Below are positions 21,393 through 33,495 of a DNA stretch of 64,000 nucleotides, one piece after another. The notes beneath the pieces were generated by a model, which saw nothing but the letters and a program-made list of their open reading frames with translations, was not told the origin of the DNA and made no database searches. The translations under genes and the position numbers were made by a program. The stretch's first letter is position 1. The number at the start of each line of letters is the position of its first letter. The stretch is from Theobroma cacao (lineage: Eukaryota > Streptophyta > Magnoliopsida > Malvales > Malvaceae): contig NC_030851.1 of assembly GCF_000208745.1 (NCBI RefSeq), positions 4,811,956 through 4,875,955 on the forward strand. The letters are read 5' to 3'.

Positions 21393-24300
21393 TTGGGACT
21401 GGCTCAAGCAAGCATCCTGCCTCTTCTTGATACAAAGGGTATGCTTCAGCATGCTATTCAACTTCTTTTTTCTTCTCCCAATTTGGGAGTGGGGAAACTT
21501 AAATTTGACCACATTCTACAAATGTTGAACAACAGGATGAGCTATAATTGAAGTCTTGTACTCTAATCTCTCTTTCTGCTAGATCCCTATTAAGAAGCTT
21601 GTGCCTTTTAACATCTATCCTTTTTTGTGTTCACTATGGAAACTAAGTGTCTTAAAGGAGCAGATGAAACAAATTAGCTTGTATTGTAGCCACATAATTG
21701 ATTGCCCAGGCTGTTTGCCTTAATGTGTTGATTGTATGATATTTTAAGCAGGAAATTTGGAGACAAAATTGAACGTGTCTTTTAGTTAGCTAAGTTCAAG
21801 TAGCTTTTGGTTGTCTTATAATAGTAGCTGCTAATAATTTATGCTTCAGAGGGGAAAGTACTGAGATCAGACCCCCTGGGCTTTAGGCTTTTGTGTGAGA
21901 AGAATGGGATGGAGAGATAAGCGGACATTGTTCTTTAACATGCATCTTTTTTTAATTTCTTCTTTACAACTAGAAATACCAAACTGGTTTATGGTCTTAG
22001 GTTGACGTACTTTAATTGCATTTCATTGCAGATACTAGGAACATGTATTAGCAGGTCACAGATATCTTGCATAGCATGCATTGTGTGTAAAAAATGAAGT
22101 AATGAACCGATATGGCAGCTCTGATCACATTCCTTTTATTGTGGAATATTGATTTTAATAGGAATTTGTGGTGTGTGCTAACAGCCAGTGAATTCAACAA
22201 GTGTTTGTGATTCTCCAGTCATTTGCAATGTGTAACTTAAAACTCTCCTACGCTTGTAACATCTGTGCCTTCTTTGTGCTTTTGCTTTTATTTTGGAATA
22301 TCAGCTGCATTTCAACTTTTATGGAATTTGTTTACAACATTTTAACCAAGAAAATTTGAACCAAATTTGTGTATTTGTTTATATAATTATGGGAATTTAA
22401 TTTTTCCATGTATCTTTGTTAATGAGAGTCTAGAAGCTCACTCAACCCTTAAGACCCGAGTTCAGTATATTGCTCGTTATGGAAAAGCTGTAGATAATAT
22501 AGTCTTATGTTACTGGAGCATGGGTGAAACCATTGTGGTTAAGCCGGGGCACCTAGATTAGATCTCATGCAGGGCCACTAAAACCAGAATGGAGCCTAGC
22601 GAGATGGTTGTGATTCAACAGGAATGCGTATGTATAGCTGATGAATGGCTGCCTGCCTAGCCTTGGTTGATAATTTCTGCCACTTCAGTAAATGTGTGCA
22701 CCCAAAACCATTGAGCAGTAGAGAAACTTGTTTTATTGGATCCAGCTTGGGCTATGAAGCAGGACTTTGCTGGGCTTTTTGTTCCCGGAAGGACAGAAAA
22801 ACGATTATTTCAGACGTAACATGACGTTGACTTCTCAATACAAGGCATTATTTACAAAAGTGCCGGATTATTAATTATTTTATTTAGAGAAGGGATATCG
22901 ATGTTTTTTTTTTTAAGTAAGGGATTATGTATGAATTAATAAGTTAAATGTTTTGATGTGTACCGAGTTACTAAATTGAGCTAGCTGCTTTTCTTTTCTT
23001 GCAGGCCCCTCTTTCAGCGTTTTCAGCCATCTCTTTTTGCTGCTCCACCCTTTAATTTTAATATATTTGGTTGTTGAAAGCCGTGAAATGAAGAAAATAT
23101 TGCTGCTCATGGAGGAAGCTCTTCTCCCACTCTGCCTTTGTGTGAAAATTTTTATAAGAATTAATTAATGAAAATTATGTACTATTAATGAAAATGAAGT
23201 ATATATTTCCATGAAAATGCTTGAAATTGCTAGACAAGTTCCTTTCTTACTGACTCTTCCCACCTTGATTTGGCCCATTTCTTTGACTCGTGAAGTCAAG
23301 GAAATCGGCAAAGGACATGTAAGATGACATTGAATATTGGTGTACATTGACCACGTGGCATACAATGGTACCCCCTTTTTGGTTTGAGTCAAAAACATAG
23401 TGCCTTGAGTCAACCAGCGTCCGAGCAAATGTACACAGCTCTATTAATGCAACCTTGAAACTTGTACATATTTGGGGCACCATTAATTCATAATTTTATA
23501 CATTATCACTATCATTTGCACTTTGTTTATTGACCATTTATGATGAAAAAAAAGTTTTCACTTTTTTGAATCTGCTGCTTGTGTTTTTTTCAATATCATC
23601 ACTCAGTCAAATGGGTAACTACCATTGAGAATGGGGGATGAACCTCCATTAACGATCCATCTTGCAAAGAAATGAAACGAACTGTGGGGTAGGGTACTTA
23701 TGTCTTGCTTCTCCTCATCTTCTCCTAAATTTGCATCAAAAAAACTACTTTTGACTTGGTCTTTGTTAACTTTCCAAATCCCTTTTCTCTTTCTCTTCCC
23801 ACGCTTCTCCAAGAACACCCATACTCAATCCCTTGAAGATCAATCATTTTCCAAGAAAGTCGCCCAAGAAAATTCAGTCAAAAGATTGTATTCCACGCCA
23901 AACAAGGGGCATTGATGAACATTTGATGGAAGTAAAGGTAAAGCTTAGTCGAGTGAACGTACTTGTTAATTAAGCATGAGTGTAGATGTCTTGCTTTGTC
24001 AAGCAAGAATTTGGTGCAAAATGCATTAGCTCTTCATATACCTAAAGTAGATGTAGACAGGCAGAGCCATAAATAAATTTAAGTTAATGATCCGCTTTTG
24101 TTATAATAAGGGGTGCCCCATTTTCACCATTGACTAAAGTTTGTCACTTTCACTAAGGCTCTCTCCCGTATCATTGATTGGTTCTTGGGAAATTTCGTTC
24201 AGATTTACTAATCGCTTGATTAACTTAAACACGATTCTCTCTCTTTGGAAAAGAATGCTTGCATACGAAATATTCCATGCATAAATAATATTCAAATGAT

Positions 24301-26754
24301 CAGGTTATACATATTTAAGCAGGTAAATCAAGTAAGAGACGTTTCTTGGGGAACACAAAAAGTGCAGAATGATGACTGCATTTAGAAATATCAGAAAACA
24401 AAGTCCTTGAAAGGGTTTAGTCCATCCCGTATATGATTCTCAATTTCAAAGGTTTTCAAGGTAATAACAAGAATTTCCATTAATTAATCTGCTCTAGCTC
24501 TCAAGAAAAAGCTAAGTGTCTTCAGAGATGTAGAGAGGGGTGTGACCAGGCTTATTGATCGTTCAAGTGCTTGTAAATGATATGATAAAACATAACAAAA
24601 TTGCAGTCCCCTAATCAGACTTGAAACTACTCATGCAGTCATCGCTACAATCATGAATCAATATCATTGTCACCAAACAACCATGCAATGCAAGCCAAGA
24701 ACTCTGAACAAAAACAGGCACCAACCTTGCGATGTTAACATCGTGTTCATCAACATCATTGTCATTATCATTACCATAAATGAGACAAACCTTTTCTTTT
24801 TTTCTAATATGGAAATTTTTTGCATATTAATATGAAGTAGGGTTAGAGCCATTATTGCATCACATATCATAGGCAACAGCCATCCTAGCTCTCCTTTCTT
24901 TTTTTTAACCTTTTCCGCTCTAACCACCATGATTGCAGGATTTGATGTGGGTCTCCTAAATAATCGACATGGCTAGACTTTCTGTAAAGCTAGCATTGTA
25001 TGCATGGCTGGTTGCTCCTTCTTTTCCCTACAGTGAGATATAAATCCCTTACAAAAGCAGAACACTGTAGATTAATTATCTACCTCTTCCTTTACTTAAC
25101 TTTTGTTCTCATTTCTCTAATTGGTATTCATTGCATCAGACTGTAATAAGAAGCGAAAATGAAGTTATCGCAGTCATGTCTATGATTTGGTTACCGGTTA
25201 TAATGACTAGGCTGCATGCTATATTGATTAAAGACCCTTTTTGGAGCTGAATGTGAACTGTCGTCATCCTAATTATGAACATCTGATAAAAACTAAAACG
25301 ATGCAAAAATGAAGGTGAACTATCAAGCAAGTCGAATTTTACCCACTTGAGCCTATTGCATTATATATAAATAAAATCCAGTTGCTGGCCAGTAGCTGCT
25401 AAATGATTACATTTGTGTGTTCAAAGGTTGGTGGAACTGGGAACTACCTGTACTTCTAATGGGAAGTGTTTTATGGTGGCCATTCTGGAGGTTTTATTAT
25501 CTAATTTTACTTTTCTATATGTCCTTTTTGTTTCTGGTTTTAAAACAGAGAATGGTACGAACTGAAAGCATCACAAAAGAAGTTAAACACTTCACCATCA
25601 TTAAGGCAAATTGAGATGATGTTGTGCAAATTTTTCAAATGCCTGCTTTACCATTCTTTACACACAATTTGTTCTTATTTCCTTGAAACTTTTAAGTACC
25701 AAGGACGAAAGCAAGTTAAATGGGTTGAATTTTTAAGGCAACGCACATGCGTTGAGCCATTTTTAAAATAAGAGGCCGTTTTGGCCAACAGTTCATCATT
25801 GCTGCTTGGGGTTTAATGGAAAAATCATATTAATGGTCACAAAATGAAGGGAAAAAGGCAGGTTTTGGTAGTTTGGATTATCTGTTTTGATTGATTCTTT
25901 CCACCTTTTGTTTGACTGCAAAAACCCAATTACACTACTTTACACTGTATAAACATCATTATTCCACAACCTAATGATTATGGTATAGAACTAGCTTTCC
26001 CCACTCCCATGTGTGGTGCTAATATTCCTTTTTCCTCCCCCTTTTTCCCCTTATCTTTTGGCTAAGCCATGCTGTGTGATATTATTCTCCAACATTTCAA
26101 CTTTCCTGAGATCTAGCTTGGAATGCGTAAACTAACGTTTTCATTAAAGAGGAAAACTAATCAAGCAACCATTTTCCCGGTGTAGATTGATTAATCTGAA
26201 ATTGAAAGTTCACACCTACCAGATATGCAATTTGGAACCCAACCGATCAACTCAACCAAACCAGCGGCTGCTTAAACTAGCCTGGTTTCTATGCATTGAA
26301 AGTCTGCCTCAGCTCAAGGACAAGCAGATCTTTAACATCTGCTTTCAAATATAGAAAATGCCATTAATGTTGGCTCTGTTTGGAAATACTAGCACCTGCT
26401 ATAGTTGACATTAAAAGAAAATGTTATTGGCAGGTCGTCAAGTTAATTACTTGATGATGAACAGTTAAGAACAAGGTTTTGCCTTTTGTTTAAACATTAA
26501 TACATAACTACCCGAATAAACCCAACAAAGAAGTAGTTTAAGACATATAATCTATAGCTGTCCTTTTTATCTGTGATGTAATTTCATACAATTTGAGTTG
26601 AGGTCCAATTCATGGATAGAGACACTGTATAAACAAACAAATAGATTGTGATTCATAACCATATGTAATTTTTTTTTTTCATTTTTGAAACATGAAAGAA
26701 AGAGATTTGAAAACTCTATGTTCAACAAAGAAACACCAGATCAGGAAATCTTGA
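21393..26754. other. Gene-poor 5.4-kb intergenic region
   Basis: The left end should be ZOP1 3' untranslated sequence and the right end the 3' region of the DUF1645-like gene on the minus strand. I see no conserved gene. The only ORF I flag is the 71-codon one at 23700-23915, described separately. I saw no tRNA or rRNA and no transposon with clear ends. Confidence 0.5.
23700..23915 (+). CDS. Speculative 71-aa small ORF with hydrophobic N-terminal half
   Basis: ATG-initiated ORF, not recognised with certainty. Residues about 17-38 form a hydrophobic stretch (KKLLLTWSLLTFQIPFLFLF) that could act as a signal peptide or anchor. A charged spacer follows. The protein ends directly at the stop in KRLYSTPNKGH. 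A basic residue pair followed by a short Pro/Asn-containing end finishing in His is loosely reminiscent of processed signalling peptides (CLE, PIP or RGF types). It does not fit any of those consensus motifs properly. In a 5-kb gene-free region, an ORF of this length could easily arise by chance. Confidence 0.2.
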   Translation: MSCFSSSSPKFASKKLLLTWSLLTFQIPFLFLFPRFSKNTHTQSLEDQSFSKKVAQENSVKRLYSTPNKGH

Positions 26755-27918
26755 TCATCCACGTGTCAAAGACCCAATACCCCTGGAAATCTCATGCATT
26801 CCAGGGTTGAACCCCAAGCATCCAAGGAGGCCCTGCTTGTAAGGCAGAAAAGTCTTCCTCCTCATCTCCTCTGAGACAGCCCGGTTCACCGTGTAATGCA
26901 ACTCGTGAGCCGAAACCGGTGCTCTCCTCCTGGAACTGGACACTGAACCAAGGCTCTCAGTGGAGCGGAAGCTCGCAGCTTTGACATCCTCTGGCTCTTT
27001 CTTAGACAGCAGGGCATATTTCCTAAGGGGATCTTTACTTGTTGCTCTGCCTTCTGATGCACTCCTAAACAACAAAAAGTCTTTCAACTTCCATTTTCTG
27101 TTACCTTTTGAAAATGAAATAGCGGACAGGATTGAAGAAACGTAAGATTTAGGATTGCTTGTGGTGGAAGCAATAGTCTTTTCGGATTGTGATGAATTTT
27201 CCTCTTGCTCGAACATAATGTCAGACACTCTAAAAGGAGACAAAGATCTGCTCTTCTTGTGAACGTAGTTGTAGCTCACAGATGATGAAGACGAACCAGA
27301 AATTCTTTCTCTCCCTCGTTGTTGTGATTGTATGTTCTTTTGCTCCTGTTCTTGCTTCTGTTGTGGCGGTTCTTTGAGTACTAGCCCTCTTCTACGAGTC
27401 TTCTCTATCGCTGCTTCAAATGGATCAACATCTTTCTTCCGAAAAGTTGTTGATCTTGGAGACTTTGGAGACCTCGGAGAAGAAACGGTACTTGAAAACT
27501 GTTCATAGCCAGGCGGGGGTTTCAGAGGCCGAATCTTTCCACCATCGAAAAGCTCCTCAGCAGACAAAGAAGTTCTCTCTAACTGCCCACTAAAGTTGAA
27601 CTCGAAATCTTCACACCCATCACCATCATCATCATCATTGTTGCTCTTATCTTCTCTGTCGACTCTGCCATCGAAACATTTTCTTTTGGGGGTACCAGGC
27701 TTTTCCTCCCATTGGAAAGGAACCGCAGATGAAGAACTGGTGGCATGAGATACATCGTCACGATAGAAAGAAGAGGCACGAGTGGGGCTGGTTGGAGCAC
27801 TGAAGAAGAAATTGCCAAAGCGTTGAGGACTTGAAGGAGCAGTCATGTATGGAGATGAACATGTGCTATCGAAGTTGAAGTCCACTGCGGGAACCGGCAC
27901 CACCACTTCCATCTCCAT
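26755..27918 (-). CDS. DUF1645-like plant protein, 387 aa
   Basis: Intronless gene for a plant-specific protein of unknown biochemical role. In rice, some DUF1645 members have been linked to drought tolerance and grain size. N-terminal landmarks are [25 protein letters not shown] and [12 protein letters not shown] (about 67-78). An acidic Asn/Asp run and FEFNFSG follow. The most diagnostic block is [20 protein letters not shown] at about 119-138. The middle is Ser/Arg/Gln-rich and likely disordered. The C-terminal part ([35 protein letters not shown]) looks folded or helical. There is no signal peptide or membrane segment. The start is the first ATG downstream of a purine-rich (on the + strand) leader. 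The family call rests on the IRPLKPPP block and overall layout. Confidence 0.8.
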   Translation of the reverse strand: MEMEVVVPVPAVDFNFDSTCSSPYMTAPSSPQRFGNFFFSAPTSPTRASSFYRDDVSHATSSSSAVPFQWEEKPGTPKRKCFDGRVDREDKSNNDDDDGDGCEDFEFNFSGQLERTSLSAEELFDGGKIRPLKPPPGYEQFSSTVSSPRSPKSPRSTTFRKKDVDPFEAAIEKTRRRGLVLKEPPQQKQEQEQKNIQSQQRGRERISGSSSSSVSYNYVHKKSRSLSPFRVSDIMFEQEENSSQSEKTIASTTSNPKSYVSSILSAISFSKGNRKWKLKDFLLFRSASEGRATSKDPLRKYALLSKKEPEDVKAASFRSTESLGSVSSSRRRAPVSAHELHYTVNRAVSEEMRRKTFLPYKQGLLGCLGFNPGMHEISRGIGSLTRG

Positions 27919-30900
27919 TGCCTACTTGGGTTTTGAGAACCAGGGTAAAGATAGAAATGGGGGAAATTTATAAGGAGATAGGGAGGAAGGAGCGAGGAGG
28001 AGAAAGGGAGGAAGGAGAGGGGAAGGAGGAGGGGGGGAGAAAAATTGACTAAGGGGAAATTGGTTATGACTCACGAGGAGCCGCCTTTATAAATCTACCT
28101 ACTGTTAAATGTGATATAATAATTATTGTCTTCTAATCTAGGTGTTGAAGCTTGCATTGTTGCTTCAACTCTCACCATTCATTTTTTTTTTTAGCCATCC
28201 TTCCTTTCATTATATTTTTGACTAAAATATGAGTTAATTAAGAACCTTTTTCAGGTTCAAGATAATGCTTTCTTTAAATGTTGGGATTACATTTTTTGTT
28301 TTATCTTTTAACTCAAGATTACCATAAAATAACTTTTAGCTCATGGGTTTAATTTCTAAATCAACATATATTAATATTTAGCTCTCCTATGATAATTAAA
28401 ATTGAATTTAATTACCTGGACCTTAGTTCTCCTTATACCACATGAAACGGGTTGGGTTTTGTTCACATTTTTTTTTGTTATAAATACTTCTAATATAACA
28501 ATTACCATTCACATGTATATGTAAGATTTAAGTTATTAATCATGAATTTTTCACATGTCAATAGGATAATTGTTATATTAAAAAATATTTATCTAAAAAT
28601 GCAACGAAAGGAGCCGTACCCAAATTAAAACATCAAATTTATGAATGGTTATTGATAATAGTTAAGGTTCGATTATAAAAAATCAAAAGCTACCAAAAAT
28701 GGCCGCATAATATTTCTTTGTTTATTTTCCCCTTTAATGTTTTTTTTTTATTGTGGATTTAATTAAATGGAGAAAAGATGATGATTAATTTGATTACGAC
28801 GTTTAAAAAGTAGGCAGCCATGTAAGGCCCTGAGTTATTAAATATTAAAATGCTGATTTGGTGTAATAAGATGAGTACTTGTTATTTTGACAGGTGAGAG
28901 CATCCATCATCGTGCAGTGTATGCGAATCACAAATATAATTGGTTTGGAACATCTTTTTCCTTGGTGAAAGAAGATTTTATTCTAGCCTGGGCTTTCACT
29001 GCATCATTTGGCTGGAATGGGGTTCATTAGGTTGGACAAAATGAGTGCCATTTGGCACATCTCTTGATTGATCCAAAAATGAAAACTAGCTATGGCCGGA
29101 AGAGTTTCATTTCAAGCACTCAAACTGGCAATCCAGGCTCCTGCAGGATTTAACAGGCCTAAGTATGTGTAAGGCACCTTGATAATAATCTTGTATTTAG
29201 ATCAAATTAACACTTAAAATCTCATTTCCTGTCATGTGCTGCAGCCAATGAAGAAAAACTGGTTACCATTCCATGAACAGTTGAATCATGCACGTCCTGC
29301 TCAATTACTGCTCTTAAAAAGGGCGATTAGAGGGTCCATATTCCATGGTAACAACTAGAAATCATTTGAAAATTTGATAGCTATGGACCCTGCTAGATTT
29401 TAGTTTACTTTCAAGCTTTGTGAATAGGGGTCGGCCTACCTATATGATTATTCGATACTTTTTTCCCATCCAATTGTTACGACATATTTGCAGTCAATAC
29501 TCTTGGCAAACTGTTTTCATTTATTTTGTTAATGTACTTGAATCTCGTTAAAATCTTCACTTAATTTGATCTTGTAGTTCACGCAGTTCAGACAAGACCA
29601 GAAAGACCTTAGCCAGCAGATTTTTCATTTATGACAAGATTTTGACTTTCTGGTCTGTTGGAGTTTGTTGGGTAATGGAGTCAAGTCATCCACAACCATC
29701 CCCTGTTCTCACTTCCCTCACAAGATTTTATCATCATGTTCACCTTTTGCCAATCACATGCCCAAAAGGCCATCAGGCCATAAGTGGTAGCAGACATTGA
29801 ATTGCTGTTGCATGTTCAACGTCACAGTGTTTAGCAATTCTGCTGGAAAAATTTTATATTTTGAAGTGAACAACCCAATTCTACTAGGCTTCCAATAGGA
29901 GCTAGTCAAAGCTGTAAGCACTGTAAAATATCCTGACTCAACAATGAAAACCCAAAAATTCTAAGTTGGCATTCATGGCATCTCAACATGTGGCTCAAAG
30001 CATGCAGCAGAGTTTCCATAGAAACAACATATTATTTGCAACGGCAATTAAGCTGTAATTACCATAATTTTCAGGCCGCAACATGATATACAGACTGATG
30101 CAATCTTTGTTTCACCATTATAAAACTAGTCTACCAATGAAATATTTTCTCTCTTATTAACAGTTTTCCACATGCATTGCAAGGACCCAGTGGAATTCCA
30201 AATTGCGGCCAACCCATTTCATACCTTCCTCAACTTTTTTAAAACAATTTAGTACTGGCTGTCTAATTTTAATGTTTCCAGCGACATACTAATCTAGAAC
30301 ATGAGGAAATATCAAACAAGATGGCTCTGCTTACAGACAGACATTAATATCCTTGTCCACCATGACAACATGGAAGAAATGCTTTGTCCTGTTATGGACA
30401 GGAGGGTTTTCCCTTTGCTTGTCTTGGGCCCGAAGTGAAATCGCAGTAATTATAGACAAGAAATTGGGATGTGTGTCTTTTGCCCTGTAAGATCCCGTTT
30501 CCACCCAATTGATTCTGGTCCTGCTTCTTAATTTGATTTTTGTGACCGCTCTTACCATGAGGATAGCTATAGTCTGTGATTTTGACACCCAACTTGCAAT
30601 TTCTTTTTTCTCTTTATATATCTATATACTAGTAGATAGATACTTCATCGGCGTGGTAAAAATATCATGATATATAATTGGAAAATTTTTTAAAACTATT
30701 TCAAAAAATTTAAATGAATTTTATTTTTTTATTATGTTAAATTAATTTTTTGTGTTTTTATTTTAAATCAAACATAATTTTATAATTAATAATTGATTAA
30801 ATACTATCAATTAAAATATCATTAATTATTTTATACTTACATGACCTTAATATAGATAATAAAAAATTAAAAAAATCATATAATTATATTATCATAGTCA

Positions 30901-31688
30901 CACTAACATGTTATATTATCATCATTATAACATGTCAATATATCACATTAACATCATATGACATAATATATAATAATAAATAATATTTTAATTAAAAAAT
31001 AAATAATTAATTATTAGATATAAAAATTTATTTATCTCAAAATAAAAATGAAAACCTAACGGAATTATATTTTGATAGAAATAATTTACATAATTCAGGA
31101 AAATTAAATATTGTTTGCCTTGAAATCAACATAACGTACATTCCTCTTGATTGACTTCCCGTATTGGCTGCTGGGCTTCTCAACACGTGGTTTCCATTTT
31201 TTCCTACCCAAACAATCCATTTAATCAAATCCCCAATTTGACTTCAACAAAACATTCTTAGTAATGTATACATTTTGCAACATGTGATTTTATTTTTATG
31301 TCAACTCTGAACATTTTTAATGTCAAATTTGATCAACTACGGGGATATACAAAGCTCAACTCCTTTACTTTCATTTTAAGGAACTGGAATTTGAGGCTTA
31401 GTCCAACAATTTTCATCCTCCATGAGCAATGTAATCGTGATGTCATTTGGATTTAACTCATGTGATAAGAATACCGCAAAAATTTTATATTTAAATTATA
31501 GTAAATTCTCTTTTTATATTAAAAAAATTATAAACTATGATATAACTTTGCTGATAAACTCACTAATGAGAATATATCTAATATTTCTGTTTCATTCAAT
31601 ACCATACCTATTATTCTAGATCCATTTTCACACAGGATATTCACTTCACTCTTTATTAATTAGTGGTACTAGTTAATTAAGTTTCAAA
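27919..31688. other. Intergenic region upstream of the DUF1645-like gene
   Basis: The segment 27930-28060 is GGA/GA-rich on the + strand and probably belongs to the leader and core promoter of the minus-strand DUF1645-like gene. The rest is AT-rich, especially 30640-31060. Short ORFs at 30331-30592 and 31037-31228 have no recognisable domain. No gene is supported. Confidence 0.55.
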
Positions 31689-32362
31689 TTAAGGTGGAAG
31701 TTTTCCATTCAAGAAGGATGAGCATAGAGCAAGAGCCCGAGCTGGTTCATTGCTTGGAACGTAATGCCCTGCTCCTCTTACGGTCACAAACGTAAGATTC
31801 TGGTACCCGACTGCATACCCTCCAACCTTAACAAGGAAAGGAAATTGAGTTCATACTTGGTTATATATATATTAGTATTGAAAAGCTGATTAACAGAATC
31901 GATTAAAGCAATTAGGAATGAAAGTAAGGCCATGTTTTACCTCACCATCGGTGTACCAGGGATGCCAGGGAGTCTCAACTGATATATGATCTATTTTTTG
32001 GAGTTGTTCTATTGCATATTTAGTTGATGATGCCGGCACTCTGCCATCTGCATCTCCACTGCAGAAAAGGTTCAAACAATTGGAACTACCTATTAATGGA
32101 TTCAGAGCAAAATTTAAACATCAGAGACTGTTTACCTGTAGAGCCAAACGTTTATCCCGCTAGCCATCAACCGCTGAATGGTGGGCAACACTGTTAAGGG
32201 TGAGTCCCCCCAAGCTTGATTAATGCTGCGGCTGTGAAAAAATACCCAAAAAACTTTTCTAGTACTTGGATACCATTCACAGGCTTTTGTTCTTCAGTAT
32301 TTGAATAAGGCAGCTTAATACCTGCATGACTGCCATCGATATGGAATCCTAGTGAGATTTGA

Positions 32363-33483
32363 TGTTGGAAAATAGTTTATTTTATAAGGTTCAAACATCC
32401 CATATTATCAAGATATATAAAAGGTGAATGTTTTATATATGAAAACCAACTATAAGCTTGTTGTAAGTAAGGAAAATAAAGTAGGTTTGTGTGCACACAA
32501 GATTAGGTCAAACTTTTAGAAATTTCAAAATTTTCCTCTTGTTTGCTAATATATAGCCTACGTGACTTTTTGTACCTTGGCTTTAATTTTTAAGTTTTTC
32601 CCACCTTTGATTAAATCAAGCTCATCTTGGAGAATTTGCTTAACTAGAGTTAGAAGTTAGAAGACTAAAGCCTTAAGAAGTTAGAGGATTGAATACCAAA
32701 TGCCAGAGTATATTAAAGGCTTAGTAACAAGAGCCATGTGCAAGTCATGTGACTATTTAATGTAAATATATATATATATATATATATTTTACTATTTTAC
32801 CATTCCACTGTAAAGTAATTATGTAGTTAGCCTAGTCATTAGTCAGTTACTTGAAACAAACTATTATAAATAGTTTACTGGTGATATTTTCTTCCTTTTA
32901 ACGAAGAATGAAAGAATTTCTTCTTCACCATCATTTTGCTCTCTTTTCCAGCCTTTGATTAAATCAAACTCAAACTCTATCATGCTTACTTGGTTCTCCT
33001 AGTTTTGCTCAATATTTATCCTAGTTTTGCTCCAACATTTATCTGACTTAGTTAAATGCTGACCAGGTTTTTCTCAACTCCTTGATCTGGTGCAACATTC
33101 ACCTTATTTGGTGTAACGTTCACTTCCCTCCATGCCTATAAATACAGCCTCACACCCTCACTCACAACACACACCAAAGCTTTTCTTTTCTTAAGCTTTC
33201 TCGACTAATTTCCTCTGCCTTCTTTCTTCTCTTAAGCTTTCTTTGCCTTCTCTCTTTTCTAGTTGGGTTTTCACTTTTCTGCTATTCTTGTCATCCCTTA
33301 ATTGTTTGTGCAAACTATAAGGAATGGTCTATTGAATCTTGGAGGATAACTGCTACAGTTCTTTTGCATCGAGTTTTATACTCTGAAAGGGCGAAAATTA
33401 TCCTAAAAGATAATGATACCACGCCTCAGACCAATTACTGTTTTTACTTGTTTTATTTTCTTTTGTTGCTAATTTTTTTAACA
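32363..33483 (+). repeat. Left (5') LTR of the copia element
   Basis: About 1,121 bp, starting TGTTGGAAAATAG and ending CTAATTTTTTTAACA. Both ends match those of the right repeat. It contains an (AT)n run near 32767-32787 and a plausible TATA-containing promoter region (CTATAAATACAGC near 33136-33148). Confidence 0.85.
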
Positions 33484-33495
33484 TTCTTAAGGATA

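Noticed and set aside
32763..32790. CRISPR-like or satellite repeat within the left LTR
   Set aside because: It is a plain (AT)n microsatellite; no spacer-repeat structure is present anywhere in the window.
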